Positions 45,793 to 55,336 of a stretch of DNA of 64,000 bases are shown here, piece after piece (the first letter of the stretch is position 1; each line of letters opens with the position of its first letter). The stretch lies in NCBI RefSeq assembly GCF_009299505.1, contig NZ_WBSM01000001.1, positions 62,001-126,000 on the forward strand, given 5' to 3'. The notes beneath the pieces are model-generated. The model ran no database searches and was not told where the DNA came from. It saw nothing but the letters and a program-made list of their open reading frames with translations. Both the position numbers and the translations under genes were made by a program. This DNA comes from Bifidobacterium ramosum. Its GTDB lineage: Bacteria > Actinomycetota > Actinomycetes > Actinomycetales > Bifidobacteriaceae.

Positions 45793-45894
45793 TGTCCTTG
45801 TTGTGTTGGGAGTGGGTTTCCTACGGGTGCACACGCAAAGCATTGCGTAAGCGTGTGCACCCGTAGGAAACCCACCCCCAACACAACAAGGACA
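45793..45894. repeat. Long inverted repeat with 44-bp arms between converging genes
   Basis: Arms 45793-45836 and 45851-45894 are complementary with one A-C mismatch and a 14-base loop. It starts TGTCCTTGTTGTGTTGGG. It lies between the ends of the DUF1648 gene (+) and thrC (-). Without T-runs it is not a standard terminator, though a stem this long could stop transcription from both sides. Confidence 0.88.
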
Positions 45895-45927
45895 GCTACG
45901 AAACGGTGCCTGTCTGCGGTCGCGCGC

Positions 45928-47427
45928 CTACAGCGCCTTGGCGGCGGCCTCCACGAACGCCTCCATGCCGTCGATCGGCACGACCGTGTCGAACCGCACG
46001 TCGGCATGCTCCAGACCACGCAGCGCGGCCGGAGCCACGGTGCCGGTCTCGCGCGAGAGCACGTCCATGCACTCGAAATCGGTGCCGGTCGCATCGAACC
46101 CGAGCGCCTCGTTGACCACGCGCGGGAACTTGTACGGGCTGGCGGTCGCGAGGATCACGCGCGGCGTCAGCGGATCGCGCGGCATCTGCTGCGCCACGAA
46201 ATACGCGCACGCGGTATGCGGGTCGATCACGTAACGGTTCTTCGTCCAGCAGTCGGCGATCATCGCGCGCACCTGGTCCTCGTTCGCCCAGCCACAGCCG
46301 AACAGCTGACGCACCTTCGCCAGCAGCGGTTCCGGCACCTCGTAGGTGCCCCAGTTCTTCAGATCGTTCATGAGCATCGAGATCAGCCGCGTGTCGCCAT
46401 CGGCGAAGTAGTACAGCATGCGCTCGAGGTTCGAGGAGATGAGGATGTCCATCGACGGCGAAATCGTCTGGTAGAACGGGCGCTGCCGGTTGTATGTGCC
46501 GGAGGTCAGGAAGTCGAACAGCACGTTGTTCTTGTCGGAGGCCACGACGAGGTGCTTGACCGGCAGACCAAGCCGCTTCGCATAGTAGCCGGCGAGGATG
46601 TCGCCGAAGTTGCCGGTCGGCACGACGAACTCCACCTCGTCGCCCACGTTGATGACCTGCTGTTCGAGCAGCTGCGCGTATGCGGAGAAGTAGTAGACGA
46701 CCTGCGGCACGAGACGGCCCACGTTGATCGAGTTCGCGGACGACAGCACAACGTGTGAGTCGGCGGCGAGACGCTCGGCGAGATCGCGGTCGCCGAAGAT
46801 GCGCTTGACCGCGGACTGCGCGTCGTCGAAGTTGCCCTCGACCGCGGCGACGTTCACGTTCGCGCCGGTCTGCGTGGTCATCTGCAGCTCCTGCACCTGC
46901 GACACCTTGCCCTGCGGATAGAATACGGTGATCGCGGTGCCCGGCGCGTCGGCGAACCCGGCCAGCGCGGCCTTGCCGGTGTCGCCGGATGTGGCTGTGA
47001 GGATCATGATCTTCTCGTCCGTGTGATCGACGCCGTCACCGTCGGCCGGCGTGGTGCGGGCCATGAACCGCGGCAGGATCTGCAGCGCGACATCCTTGAA
47101 CGCGGAGGTCGGGCCGTTGAACAGTTCGAGGATATAGTCGTCACCGACCGGCTTCAACGGGGTGATTCGCTTGTCCGACCACTGTGCGCCGTACGCGGCG
47201 GCGATGCAGTCCTTGAGCTCTGCCTCGCCGAAGTCGGGCAGCAGCGCGTGCAGCACGTCGTACGCGATCGCCTGATACGGGCGGCCGGCGAGATTCGCGA
47301 TGTCGACCTTCGTCTCGCCGAGCGAATCGGTCACGAACAGGCCGCCGTCATCGGCGATGCCCTTACGGATGGCCTCCTTCGAGGTCAGTGAATCGGTGGT
47401 GGAACGCGTGGAATGGAACGTGGTCAT
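45928..47427 (-). CDS. thrC: Threonine synthase
   Basis: 499 residues, PLP-dependent. It converts O-phosphohomoserine to threonine. The N-terminal ISRKEA-like SLTSKEAIRKGIADDGGLFV, the PLP lysine in GPTSAFKDVALQILPRF and the phosphate loop TATSGDTGKAALAGF are seen. This is the long form of the enzyme, as in yeast, E. coli and bifidobacteria. The ATG at 47427 has AAGGA four bases upstream. It is divergent from glyA with 179 bases between starts. Confidence 0.95.
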   Translation of the reverse strand: MTTFHSTRSTTDSLTSKEAIRKGIADDGGLFVTDSLGETKVDIANLAGRPYQAIAYDVLHALLPDFGEAELKDCIAAAYGAQWSDKRITPLKPVGDDYILELFNGPTSAFKDVALQILPRFMARTTPADGDGVDHTDEKIMILTATSGDTGKAALAGFADAPGTAITVFYPQGKVSQVQELQMTTQTGANVNVAAVEGNFDDAQSAVKRIFGDRDLAERLAADSHVVLSSANSINVGRLVPQVVYYFSAYAQLLEQQVINVGDEVEFVVPTGNFGDILAGYYAKRLGLPVKHLVVASDKNNVLFDFLTSGTYNRQRPFYQTISPSMDILISSNLERMLYYFADGDTRLISMLMNDLKNWGTYEVPEPLLAKVRQLFGCGWANEDQVRAMIADCWTKNRYVIDPHTACAYFVAQQMPRDPLTPRVILATASPYKFPRVVNEALGFDATGTDFECMDVLSRETGTVAPAALRGLEHADVRFDTVVPIDGMEAFVEAAAKAL

Positions 47428-47606
47428 GATGTCCTTCGCGAAAGATGACGAATACCGACAGTATGGATCAAGTCTACCGTCAGCGGTGGGCAGGGGAGGG
47501 AAACGGGATGTGAATATGAGACGCAACCGTGCCGTAACGTAACGGCGGCCTACACTATGCACAACCGCAACCGCGGGACAGATATTGATTGAACAAAGGA
47601 GCGCAG

Positions 47607-48914
47607 ATGACTGCCTCACCGCTCGCCCAGACCCCCACCGACGCATTCAACGCGCCGATCGCCGACACAGACCCGGAGATCGCCGAGATCCTCACCGCCG
47701 AACTGCATCGTCAGCAGGACGGTCTCGAGATGATCGCCTCCGAGAACTTCGTGCCGCGCGCCGTCCTGCAGGCGCAGGGCTCCGTCCTGACCAACAAGTA
47801 CGCCGAAGGCTATCCGGGACGCCGTTACTACGGTGGCTGCGAGCAGGTCGACAAGCTCGAGACCATCGCCCGCAACCGTGCCAAGGAACTGTTCGGCGCC
47901 GAATACGCGAACGTGCAGCCGCACTCCGGCGCGCAGGCCAACGCCGCCGTCTACCAAGCGCTCGTCAAGCCCGGCGACACCGTGCTCGGCCTCGCCCTCG
48001 ACCACGGCGGTCACCTCACCCACGGCATGAAGATCAACTTCTCCGGCCGCTTCTACCACGCCGAAGCCTACGGCGTGAACCCCGAAACGTTCCGCATCGA
48101 CCCCGAGATCATCCGCCAGCGCGCCCTCGAAGTGCACCCGGCCATGATCATCGGCGGCTGGTCCGCCTACCCGCGCATCGAGGACTTCAAGGCCATGAAG
48201 GAGATCGCCGACGAGGTCGGCGCCAAGTTCTGGGTCGATATGGCCCACTTCGCCGGCCTCGTCGCCGCCGGCCTGCACCCGAGCCCCGTCCCGTACGCCG
48301 ACGTCGTCTCCTCCACCGCGCACAAGACCCTCGGCGGCCCGCGCTCCGGCTTCATCCTCGCCAAGGAGGAGTACGCCAAGAAGCTCAACTCCGCCGTGTT
48401 CCCCGGCCAGCAGGGCGGCCCGCTCATGCACGTCATCGCGGGCAAGGCCGTCAGCTTCAAGGTCGCCGGCACCCCGGAGTTCAAGGACCGCATGCAGCGC
48501 ACGCTCGACGGCGCCAAGATCCTCGCCGAACGCCTCACCGCCGACGACGTCAAGCAGAACGGCATCTCCGTGCTCACCGGCGGCACCGACGTGCATCTGG
48601 TGATGGTCGACCTGCGCAACAGCGAAATGGACGGCAAGCAGGGCGAGGACCTGCTCGCCCAGTGCGGCATCACCATCAACCGCAACACCGTGCCGTTCGA
48701 CCCGCGCCCGGCCTCGGTCGCCTCCGGCCTGCGCATCGGTACTTCTGCGCTCGCCACGCGTGGCTTCGGACCGAAGGAATACGAGGAGGTCGCCGACATC
48801 ATCGGCACCGCGCTCGCCGCCGGCCCGTCCGCCGACGTGGAGACGCTCAAGAAGCGCGTCGACAAGCTCGTCGAGGACTTCCCGCTCTACCCGGGCCTCG
48901 ATCAGGTCCACTGA
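47607..48914 (+). CDS. glyA: Serine hydroxymethyltransferase
   Basis: 435 residues. It interconverts serine and glycine with tetrahydrofolate. [29 protein letters not shown] and the PLP lysine K240 in [14 protein letters not shown] are present. AAAGGAG lies five bases before the ATG at 47607. I saw no glycine riboswitch in the leader. The gene is followed by the tandem 51-bp hairpin units. Confidence 0.96.
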   Translation: MTASPLAQTPTDAFNAPIADTDPEIAEILTAELHRQQDGLEMIASENFVPRAVLQAQGSVLTNKYAEGYPGRRYYGGCEQVDKLETIARNRAKELFGAEYANVQPHSGAQANAAVYQALVKPGDTVLGLALDHGGHLTHGMKINFSGRFYHAEAYGVNPETFRIDPEIIRQRALEVHPAMIIGGWSAYPRIEDFKAMKEIADEVGAKFWVDMAHFAGLVAAGLHPSPVPYADVVSSTAHKTLGGPRSGFILAKEEYAKKLNSAVFPGQQGGPLMHVIAGKAVSFKVAGTPEFKDRMQRTLDGAKILAERLTADDVKQNGISVLTGGTDVHLVMVDLRNSEMDGKQGEDLLAQCGITINRNTVPFDPRPASVASGLRIGTSALATRGFGPKEYEEVADIIGTALAAGPSADVETLKKRVDKLVEDFPLYPGLDQVH

Positions 48915-48934
48915 TCGACCCGACGGCAATTCGT

Positions 48935-49189
48935 CCGCACAACCGTAACGCTGTGCGTCACAGAGTACGGTCGTGCCGCCGCCGCTGCAGAAACGTACAT
49001 ATGACGTGCGTCAGTGTACGTTTTTGCAGACGATTCCGCAGAAACGTACACTGAACGTCGGTTACTGTACGTTTCTGCAGAAGGTCCTGCACAACCGTAC
49101 GGATAGGGTGCGTTGGCGTACGTTTCTGCAGACGGTCCTGCGGAAACGTACACATGATCCGCGCCGACGTACGATGCTGCGGATCGGTA
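48935..49189. repeat. Five tandem ~51-bp hairpin units after glyA
   Basis: Units begin at about 48935, 48985, 49036, 49087 and 49138. Each reads CTGCAGAAACGTACA, about 15 variable bases, TGTACGTTTCTGCAG and then an eight-base spacer such as acggtcct. Steps are 50, 51, 51 and 51 bases. The first and third units carry CACAACCGTA in the left arm. The array fills most of the 317-base gap between glyA and proA. Confidence 0.88.
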
Positions 49190-49231
49190 TCAATGACCGT
49201 GGCTGACGCCGACTTGCGCTAAGGTGTGGGT

Positions 49232-50539
49232 ATGACGAATAGCGAAGAGGTTCAGGTGTCGCAGGCCGCGTTCGACGCGGTGTGCGCGAGGGCCGACGCC
49301 GCCGCCCGCGCCCAACGGGGACTCGCGCAGGCCGATACCGAAGCCAAGAACGAGCTGCTGCTTGCGATCGCCGACGCGCTTGACGCTCGCGCCGACGAAA
49401 TCGCCGGGGCCAACGAGCTTGACATGATCGCCTCGCGCGAGGCCGGCATGGACGCCGGCAAGCTCGATCGGCTCCAATTCGACGTGCCCCGCGTGGCCGC
49501 CGCCGCACAGGGAGTGCGCCACGTCGCCACCCTGCCCGACCCGGTCGGCGAGATCGTGCGCGGCTACAACCTGCCCAACGGGCTGCGTCTGCAGCAGACC
49601 CGCGTCCCGCTCGGCGTCATCGGCATGATCTACGAGGCGCGGCCGAACGTCACCGTCGACGTCGCGTCGCTGTGTCTCAAATCCGGCAACGCGGCCATCC
49701 TGCGCGGCGGCCACGCGGCCGAACGCACCAATCGGGCCACGCTCGCCATCATTCGCGACGTCATTACCGACCACGGTTTTGATCCGGCGCTCGTTGATAC
49801 GGTGGACGACTACGGCCGCGACGGCGCCACCGCCATGATGGAGGCCCGCGGCCACATCGACGTGCTCGTGCCGCGCGGCGGCGCCGGCCTCATCCAGGCC
49901 GTCGTACGTAACTCGAAGGTGCCCGTCATCGAAACCGGCGCCGGTAATGTCCACATCTACGTCGACCGATCCGGCGACCTCGACAAGGCCATCCCGATCA
50001 TTCTCAACGCGAAGACGCAGCGCGTCGGCGTATGCAACGCCGCCGAAAAGCTCGTCATCCACCGCGACGTCGCCGCGCGATACCTGCCCGCCATCGCCCG
50101 AGCACTCGCCGAGGCGCAGGTCGAACTGCACGCCGACGACGACGCGTACGGCATCATCGACGAGGCCGGCATCGACGGCGTGAACCTGCTCGCCGCCACC
50201 GACGAGGACTGGGATACCGAATACCTTGCGCTGACGATGGGCGTCAAGGTCGTGGACTCCTTGGACGAGGCCATCGACCACATCAACGCGCACTCCACCG
50301 GACACACCGAATCGATCATCGCCGAGGACTACTCCGCGATCGAGGAGTTCACCAGCCGCATCGACTCGGCCGTGGTCATGGTCAACGCGTCCACGCGGTT
50401 CACCGACGGCGGCGTGTTCGGCTTCGGTGCGGAACTCGGCATCTCCACGCAGAAGATGCACGCGCGCGGGCCGATGGGCCTGCGCGAGATGACCACGACT
50501 AAATGGATCGGCTACGGCACCGGGCAGGTGAGACGATGA
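49232..50539 (+). CDS. proA: Gamma-glutamyl phosphate reductase
   Basis: 435 residues. It makes glutamate semialdehyde for proline. The catalytic cysteine is C268 in [32 protein letters not shown] and [10 protein letters not shown] are family landmarks. ATG at 49232 follows AAGGTG; a GTG two codons earlier is possible. No proB is in the window. It overlaps the next gene by four bases. Confidence 0.95.
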   Translation: MTNSEEVQVSQAAFDAVCARADAAARAQRGLAQADTEAKNELLLAIADALDARADEIAGANELDMIASREAGMDAGKLDRLQFDVPRVAAAAQGVRHVATLPDPVGEIVRGYNLPNGLRLQQTRVPLGVIGMIYEARPNVTVDVASLCLKSGNAAILRGGHAAERTNRATLAIIRDVITDHGFDPALVDTVDDYGRDGATAMMEARGHIDVLVPRGGAGLIQAVVRNSKVPVIETGAGNVHIYVDRSGDLDKAIPIILNAKTQRVGVCNAAEKLVIHRDVAARYLPAIARALAEAQVELHADDDAYGIIDEAGIDGVNLLAATDEDWDTEYLALTMGVKVVDSLDEAIDHINAHSTGHTESIIAEDYSAIEEFTSRIDSAVVMVNASTRFTDGGVFGFGAELGISTQKMHARGPMGLREMTTTKWIGYGTGQVRR

Positions 50540-51177
50540 GTGAGGAGGACATCACCGTGATGCAGGAACAGGAGAACACCGTCAACGCGAACGCCGACGC
50601 CACGGCACCGGCGACCGACATGCCGACCACCGCGGACGGCATGCTCGTCGACAAGCCCCTGCGCCCCGACATCGATCTGAGCGACCCGCGTCTCGGCATG
50701 AAGATCGCCGCCGAACGGCTGAGCATCGTACGCTACGTGTTCCTCGTGCAGATCGAGGACGGCATCGCCTCGGCCGCGCAGCGCGCATCGCTCGAATACG
50801 CCGACGCGGTGCTCATCGGCTGGCCTGACGAGCACTCCGCCGACGTCACCGACCTGACCGCCGACCAGCTGCGCACCGTACGCGAGCAGATGCAGCTCAT
50901 GGAGCAGTACATCCGCAAGTTTAGCGCGATGGAACGCGACGGCGACGTGGACGGCATGACCGATACGCTCATCCGCGTCACCGAACGCGTCGCCGAGGTG
51001 CGCCGCCTGTACCAGCCCGACTTCGCACTGCCGACGTTTGCGGAGATCCGCCGCGTCGTGCAGGACGAGTGGGATGAGGACATGGGCAAGATCGACCCGC
51101 AGGAATCCGATCCGACCGCCGGCGAAATCGCGCGCGAATCCGAGGACGAGGAGCGCGAGCAGGGGAGCGCGGCGTGA
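50536..51177 (+). CDS. Conserved-looking acidic protein between proA and nadD, function unknown
   Basis: 213 residues, strongly acidic, with no membrane segment or cysteine motif. Residues about 50-190 look helical and ordered ([49 protein letters not shown]); both ends are low complexity. Start and stop overlap proA and nadD by four bases each (ATGA, GTGA), so it is translated with them. I do not recognise the family. Confidence 0.75.
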   Translation: MSEEDITVMQEQENTVNANADATAPATDMPTTADGMLVDKPLRPDIDLSDPRLGMKIAAERLSIVRYVFLVQIEDGIASAAQRASLEYADAVLIGWPDEHSADVTDLTADQLRTVREQMQLMEQYIRKFSAMERDGDVDGMTDTLIRVTERVAEVRRLYQPDFALPTFAEIRRVVQDEWDEDMGKIDPQESDPTAGEIARESEDEEREQGSAA

Positions 51178-51890
51178 GCGGCGCGAACGGCGAGGCGGAA
51201 CGTCGCATGGCCGACCTGTCGCCGGAAGCGTCGGTCGAACGCACGGTCAACGCCGTCGCCGGGCAGACGCCGCGCTGGCGGCTGTCCACGCGCGGCAACC
51301 GGCATGCGCGGCCGCGCATCGGCATCATGGGCGGCACGTTCGACCCGATCCACAACGGCCACCTGGTCGCCGCGTCCGAAGTGGCGTGGGTGTACGACCT
51401 CGACGAGGTGATCTTCGTGCCCACCGGCCGGCCCGTGTTCAAGCTCGACAAGAAGGTCACCAACGCGGAGGACCGGTACCTCATGACCGTGATCGCCACC
51501 GCGTCGAACCCGAAATTCACCGTCTCGCGCGTCGACATCGACCGCCCCGGCATCACGTACACGATCGACACGCTGCGTGACATCCGCGCGCAGCACCCGG
51601 ACGCCGAGTTGTTCTTCATCACCGGCGCCGACGCGGTCGCCGAGATCATGCAGTGGAAGGACGCCGAGCACATGTGGGACCTCGCGCACTTCGTCGCGGT
51701 CACCCGGCCCGGCTACTCGTCGCCGGCCGGCGTCAAGCTGCCCGAAGGCAAGGTCGACACGCTGGAGATCCCCGCGCTGGCGATCTCCTCGACCGACGTG
51801 CGCCGGCGCGCCGAACACGGCGAGCCGGTGTGGTACCTCGTGCCCGACGGCGTGGTGCAGTACATCGGCAAGCATGGACTGTACCGGTAA
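51174..51890 (+). CDS. nadD: Nicotinate-nucleotide adenylyltransferase
   Basis: 238 residues. It adenylates nicotinate mononucleotide on the way to [18 protein letters not shown] (50-64) and SSTDVRRR are the nucleotidyltransferase signatures. About 45 residues precede the core, longer than usual. The GTG start overlaps the upstream ORF by four bases. Confidence 0.93.
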   Translation: MSGANGEAERRMADLSPEASVERTVNAVAGQTPRWRLSTRGNRHARPRIGIMGGTFDPIHNGHLVAASEVAWVYDLDEVIFVPTGRPVFKLDKKVTNAEDRYLMTVIATASNPKFTVSRVDIDRPGITYTIDTLRDIRAQHPDAELFFITGADAVAEIMQWKDAEHMWDLAHFVAVTRPGYSSPAGVKLPEGKVDTLEIPALAISSTDVRRRAEHGEPVWYLVPDGVVQYIGKHGLYR

Positions 51891-52077
51891 AGGCGGGCGC
51901 CGTGCGTCGGTCGACGCCGGCATGATCGTCGCGTGCCGTCGGCATCGTCGATCTGTTGGGAGTGCCGTTCCGACTGTCGGACGAACGTCCACGGCCGTGA
52001 ACACGCGACCCCGTGACGGTCGGCGCGGACGGTTACTATGAGGTCAGTCACTTCAACGAAGCCGAACGTTTGGAGAT

Positions 52078-53100
52078 ATGGTGAGCGCAATCCTTGAAGG
52101 AAAGCCCGATAAGAACCTCATCCTGGTGACCGGTCGTACCCATCCGAAGCTGGCGGCGGACGTCGCCGAACAGCTCGGGATCGACGTGCTGGAAACCACC
52201 GCCTATGATTTCGCGAACGGCGAGATGTACGTGCGATACACCGAATCCGTGCGCGGCGCGGACGTGTTCGTGCTGCAGTCCCACTCCCTGCCCGTGAACA
52301 AGTCGATCATGGAGCAGCTCATCATGATCGACGCGCTCAAGCGTGCATCCGCGCGTTCGATCACCGCCGTGTGCCCGCTGCTCGGCTATTCGCGTCAGGA
52401 CAAGAAGCACCGCGGCCGCGAGCCCATCTCCTGCCGTCTGGTCTTCGACCTGCTCAAGACCGCCGGCGCCGACCGCATCATGAGCGTCGACCTGCACGCC
52501 GCGCAGTCGCAGGGCTTCTTCGACGGCCCGGTCGACCACCTCATCGCCATGCCGGTGCTCGTGGACTACATCCGCGACCGATTCTCCAACCAGCTCGACA
52601 ACGTCACCGTCGTCTCCCCGGACGCCGGCCGTATCCGCGTGGCCGAGCAGTGGGCGCAGCGCCTCGGCGGCGGCCCGCTCGCGTTCGTGCACAAGACGCG
52701 CGACATCACCCGTCCGAACCAGGCGGTCGCCAACCGCGTCGTCGGCGACGTCGTCGGCAAGGACTGCGTGCTCGTCGACGATCTCATCGACACCGCCGGC
52801 ACGATCGCCGGCGCCTGCCACGTACTCGCCGAGGCCGGCGCGAAGTCGGTCACCGTCGTCGCCACGCACGGCGTGCTCTCCGGCCCGGCCATCGAACGGC
52901 TCAAGGGCTGCGGCGCACGCGAGGTCGTGCTCACCGACACCGTGCCGATCCCGGCCGAGAAGCGCTGGGACGGCCTGACCGTGCTGTCGATCGCGCCGCT
53001 GCTGGCCAGCGCCATCCGCGCCGTGTTCGAGGACGGTTCGGTCGCCGAACTGTTCGACACCTATCCCGAACACCACGGCCAGGGCTTCCTCTTCGCCTGA
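52078..53100 (+). CDS. prs: Ribose-phosphate pyrophosphokinase
   Basis: 340 residues. It makes PRPP from ribose 5-phosphate and ATP. The catalytic flexible-loop region CPLLGYSRQDKKHRGREPIS, VDLHAAQSQGFFDGPVDHL and the PRPP-binding loop VLVDDLIDTAGTI are intact. Start ATG at 52078 or GTG at 52081 after TTTGGAG. The 187-base gap before it holds no gene. Confidence 0.95.
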   Translation: MVSAILEGKPDKNLILVTGRTHPKLAADVAEQLGIDVLETTAYDFANGEMYVRYTESVRGADVFVLQSHSLPVNKSIMEQLIMIDALKRASARSITAVCPLLGYSRQDKKHRGREPISCRLVFDLLKTAGADRIMSVDLHAAQSQGFFDGPVDHLIAMPVLVDYIRDRFSNQLDNVTVVSPDAGRIRVAEQWAQRLGGGPLAFVHKTRDITRPNQAVANRVVGDVVGKDCVLVDDLIDTAGTIAGACHVLAEAGAKSVTVVATHGVLSGPAIERLKGCGAREVVLTDTVPIPAEKRWDGLTVLSIAPLLASAIRAVFEDGSVAELFDTYPEHHGQGFLFA

Positions 53101-53152
53101 TCGCCGCCGTCGCGCGGCGTCCGGCAGCCGGGCCGGCCGTGCGGCGCATGAT

Positions 53153-53180
53153 TTGACGAAGTCGCATCCTATGGCATAAT
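53153..53180 (+). promoter_or_regulatory. Promoter of tRNA-Gln
   Basis: TTGACG at 53153-53158, a 16-base spacer and CATAAT at 53175-53180. The tRNA begins 33 bases after the -10 box. Confidence 0.6.
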
Positions 53181-53212
53181 AAACACTTGGCGGAAACCAC
53201 GGTTCCCGCCGG

Positions 53213-53283
53213 TCCCCCATGGTGTAATGGCAGCACACGGGTCTTTGGAACCCTTTGTCTTGGTTCGAGTCCAGGTGGGGGAA
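53213..53283 (+). tRNA. tRNA-Gln (anticodon TTG)
   Basis: 71 bases. Acceptor TCCCCCA/TGGGGGA, D arm GTGT/GCAC, anticodon stem CGGGT/ACCCT around CTTTGGA, T arm CTTGG-TTCGAGT-CCAGG. Anticodon TTG at 53245-53247. CCA is not encoded. Confidence 0.93.
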
Positions 53284-53291
53284 CTCGCCGA

Positions 53292-53358
53292 ACGCCCGAC
53301 AGGCATGTCCGTCGGACCGTCACCGCACGGTACCGACGGATCGCGGTCGGGCGTTTTT
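53292..53358 (+). terminator. Terminator of tRNA-Gln
   Basis: Outer arms ACGCCCGAC and GTCGGGCGT enclose inner arms TCCGTCGG and CCGACGGA and CCGT/ACGG, then TTTTT follows. A long compound hairpin between tRNA-Gln and glmU. Confidence 0.8.
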
Positions 53359-53414
53359 CGTCGGTCGTCGTTATCACGACATGCGTTATCACGACATGGA
53401 ACAGGAGATTCCCG

Positions 53415-54797
53415 ATGGCACTTTCCGCCGCAATCATCCTCGCCGCAGGCGAAGGCACCCGCATGCGTTCCGCCAATCCCAAGGTGCTCCACACATTCGC
53501 CGGCAAGACGTTCCTCAACCGCGTCATGGACTCCGTCGCCGCACTCGACCCGGCCACGCTCGCCGTGGTCGTGCACTATCAGGCCGAACGCGTCGCCGCC
53601 GCCGCGCGTTCGTACCACGCCGACGTTGAAATCGTTAACCAGGACGACATTCCCGGCACCGGCCGCGCCGTGCAGTGCGCGATGGCCCAGCTCGACGCCG
53701 AGCACAAGCTCGACGGCTACGTGCTCATCGCTGCCTCCGACATGCCGTTGCTCGACACCGAGACTTTGCGTGGCCTGATCGCCTTCCATGAGGCCAGCGG
53801 CAACGGCGCGACCGTGCTCACCACCATCCTCGACGACCCGACCGGTTACGGCCGCATCATCCGCGACCGCGACGGCCACGTGCTGCGCATCGTCGAACAG
53901 CGCGACGCCAACCGCAGCGAACTTGCCGTGCAGGAGGTGAACACCTCCGTGTACGTATTCGACGCGGCCGTGCTCGCGCAGGCCATCGCCGGGCTGAAGA
54001 ACAACAACGCGCAGGGCGAGTTCTACCTGACCGATGCGCTCGAAACCGCCAAGGCGCAGGGCAACGTCGGCGCGTTCGCCGCTCCTGACCCGCTGAGCGT
54101 CGAAGGCGTGAACGATCGCGTGCAGCTCGCCGCCCTGTCGCGCGAGCATAACCGCCGCGTATGTGAAGCGTGGATGCGTTCCGGCGTGACCATCCTCGAC
54201 CCCAGCACCACGTGGATCGAGGACGACGTCGAACTCGCCCGCGACGTGACCGTGCTGCCCGGCAGCTTCCTGCAGGGCCACACGACCGTCGGCGAGGCCG
54301 CCGTGATCGGACCGTACACGACGCTCATCGACGCGACCGTCGACGCCGAAGCCGTCGTCGAACGCTCCCGCGTGCAGGGCACCCACATCGGCCGCGCCGC
54401 GAACGTCGGCCCGTGGACCTACCTGCGTCCCGGCAACGAGCTCGGCGAGGAATCCAAGGCCGGCGCGTTCGTCGAAATGAAGAAGGCGCACATCGGCAAC
54501 GGCACCAAGGTGCCGCACCTGAGCTACATGGGCGACGCCACGCTCGGCGACCACACCAACATCGGCGGCGGCACCATCACCGCCAACTACGACGGCGTGC
54601 ACAAGAACAAGACCCATATCGGCGCCGGCGCGCACATCGGCGCGGGCAACCTGCTCGTCGCCCCGGTCGAGGTCGGCGACAACGTCACCTCCGGCGCGGG
54701 ATCCGTCATCCGCCACGACGTGCCCGACGACACGATGGTCTACTCCGAGAACACGCAGCACAACGTCGAGGGCTGGAAGCCCAAATGGGAGCGCTGA
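53415..54797 (+). CDS. glmU: Bifunctional UDP-GlcNAc pyrophosphorylase / GlcN-1-P acetyltransferase
   Basis: 460 residues. It makes UDP-GlcNAc for peptidoglycan. The N-terminal pyrophosphorylase has ILAAGEGTRMRS and the GTGRAVQCAM loop; the C-terminal left-handed beta helix (about 250-450) has hexapeptide repeats, and FVEMKKAHIGNGTKVPHLSY is the acetyltransferase signature. AGGAGA lies six bases before the ATG at 53415. Confidence 0.95.
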   Translation: MALSAAIILAAGEGTRMRSANPKVLHTFAGKTFLNRVMDSVAALDPATLAVVVHYQAERVAAAARSYHADVEIVNQDDIPGTGRAVQCAMAQLDAEHKLDGYVLIAASDMPLLDTETLRGLIAFHEASGNGATVLTTILDDPTGYGRIIRDRDGHVLRIVEQRDANRSELAVQEVNTSVYVFDAAVLAQAIAGLKNNNAQGEFYLTDALETAKAQGNVGAFAAPDPLSVEGVNDRVQLAALSREHNRRVCEAWMRSGVTILDPSTTWIEDDVELARDVTVLPGSFLQGHTTVGEAAVIGPYTTLIDATVDAEAVVERSRVQGTHIGRAANVGPWTYLRPGNELGEESKAGAFVEMKKAHIGNGTKVPHLSYMGDATLGDHTNIGGGTITANYDGVHKNKTHIGAGAHIGAGNLLVAPVEVGDNVTSGAGSVIRHDVPDDTMVYSENTQHNVEGWKPKWER

Positions 54798-54860
54798 CCG
54801 GCGTTCATCATCAACCAAACCGTAACCAAACGAGTCGCAACCAACAGAAAGAGCACAGAT

Positions 54861-55259
54861 TTGACCGCAGCGCAGAATTCCATCGACGCCATCCGCATCG
54901 CCGCCGAAGCGGCCGACCGACTCAAGGCCACCGACATCGTCGCGTACGATGTCAGCGACCTGCTCGGCATCACCGACCTCATGCTCGTCGCCACCGCGTC
55001 GAACGAACGGCAGGTGCTCGCCGTCGCGCAGGAAGTCGAAAAGGACCTGTATCTCAAGTGCGACAAGCGCCAGCCACGCTCGCGCGAGGGCCTGACCGAA
55101 GCCCAGTGGGTGCTGCTCGACTACGGCGACTACATCATCCACGTGATGCACGAGGAGGCGCGCGAATTCTACCGTCTCGACCGGCTGTGGCGCGACTGCC
55201 CGACCGTCGACCTCGGTCTCGCGCATCCGGAGGAGAGCAAGACGGCAACGGAGGAGTGA
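54861..55259 (+). CDS. rsfS: Ribosome silencing factor RsfS
   Basis: 132 residues. It binds ribosomal protein uL14 and blocks subunit joining in starvation. The family pattern ATDIVAYDVSDLLGITDLMLVATASNERQV and DYGDYIIHVMHEEAREFYRLDRLW is clear. The start is a TTG at 54861 with AAAGAG upstream. It follows glmU by 63 bases and precedes the histidine phosphatase. Confidence 0.92.
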   Translation: MTAAQNSIDAIRIAAEAADRLKATDIVAYDVSDLLGITDLMLVATASNERQVLAVAQEVEKDLYLKCDKRQPRSREGLTEAQWVLLDYGDYIIHVMHEEAREFYRLDRLWRDCPTVDLGLAHPEESKTATEE

Positions 55260-55261
55260 CT

Positions 55262-55301
55262 GCTGTGTGCTGACATAATGTACGTTATGTCAGCACACAG
55301 C
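55262..55301. repeat. Palindrome with 17-bp arms after rsfS
   Basis: Arms GCTGTGTGCTGACATAA (55262-55278) and its perfect complement (55285-55301), six-base loop, three bases after the rsfS stop. Not followed by T-run. Possible transcription or mRNA-end structure. Confidence 0.75.
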
Positions 55302-55336
55302 TGATCGTCCGTCCGTCATAAAGGGGAGGTATTCGG

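Noticed and set aside
47428..47606. Glycine or threonine riboswitch between thrC and glyA
   Set aside because: No recognisable aptamer core was seen in this 179-base divergent region.
48935..49189. A CRISPR-like array of repeats after glyA
   Set aside because: Units are whole hairpins in which both arms repeat, the spacer is only about eight bases, the variable part is the loop, and no cas gene is near. It does not have CRISPR repeat-spacer structure.
53187..53414. Extending glmU upstream to 53187
   Set aside because: The extension would run through tRNA-Gln and its terminator; the ATG at 53415 has a good ribosome site and the normal N-terminus.
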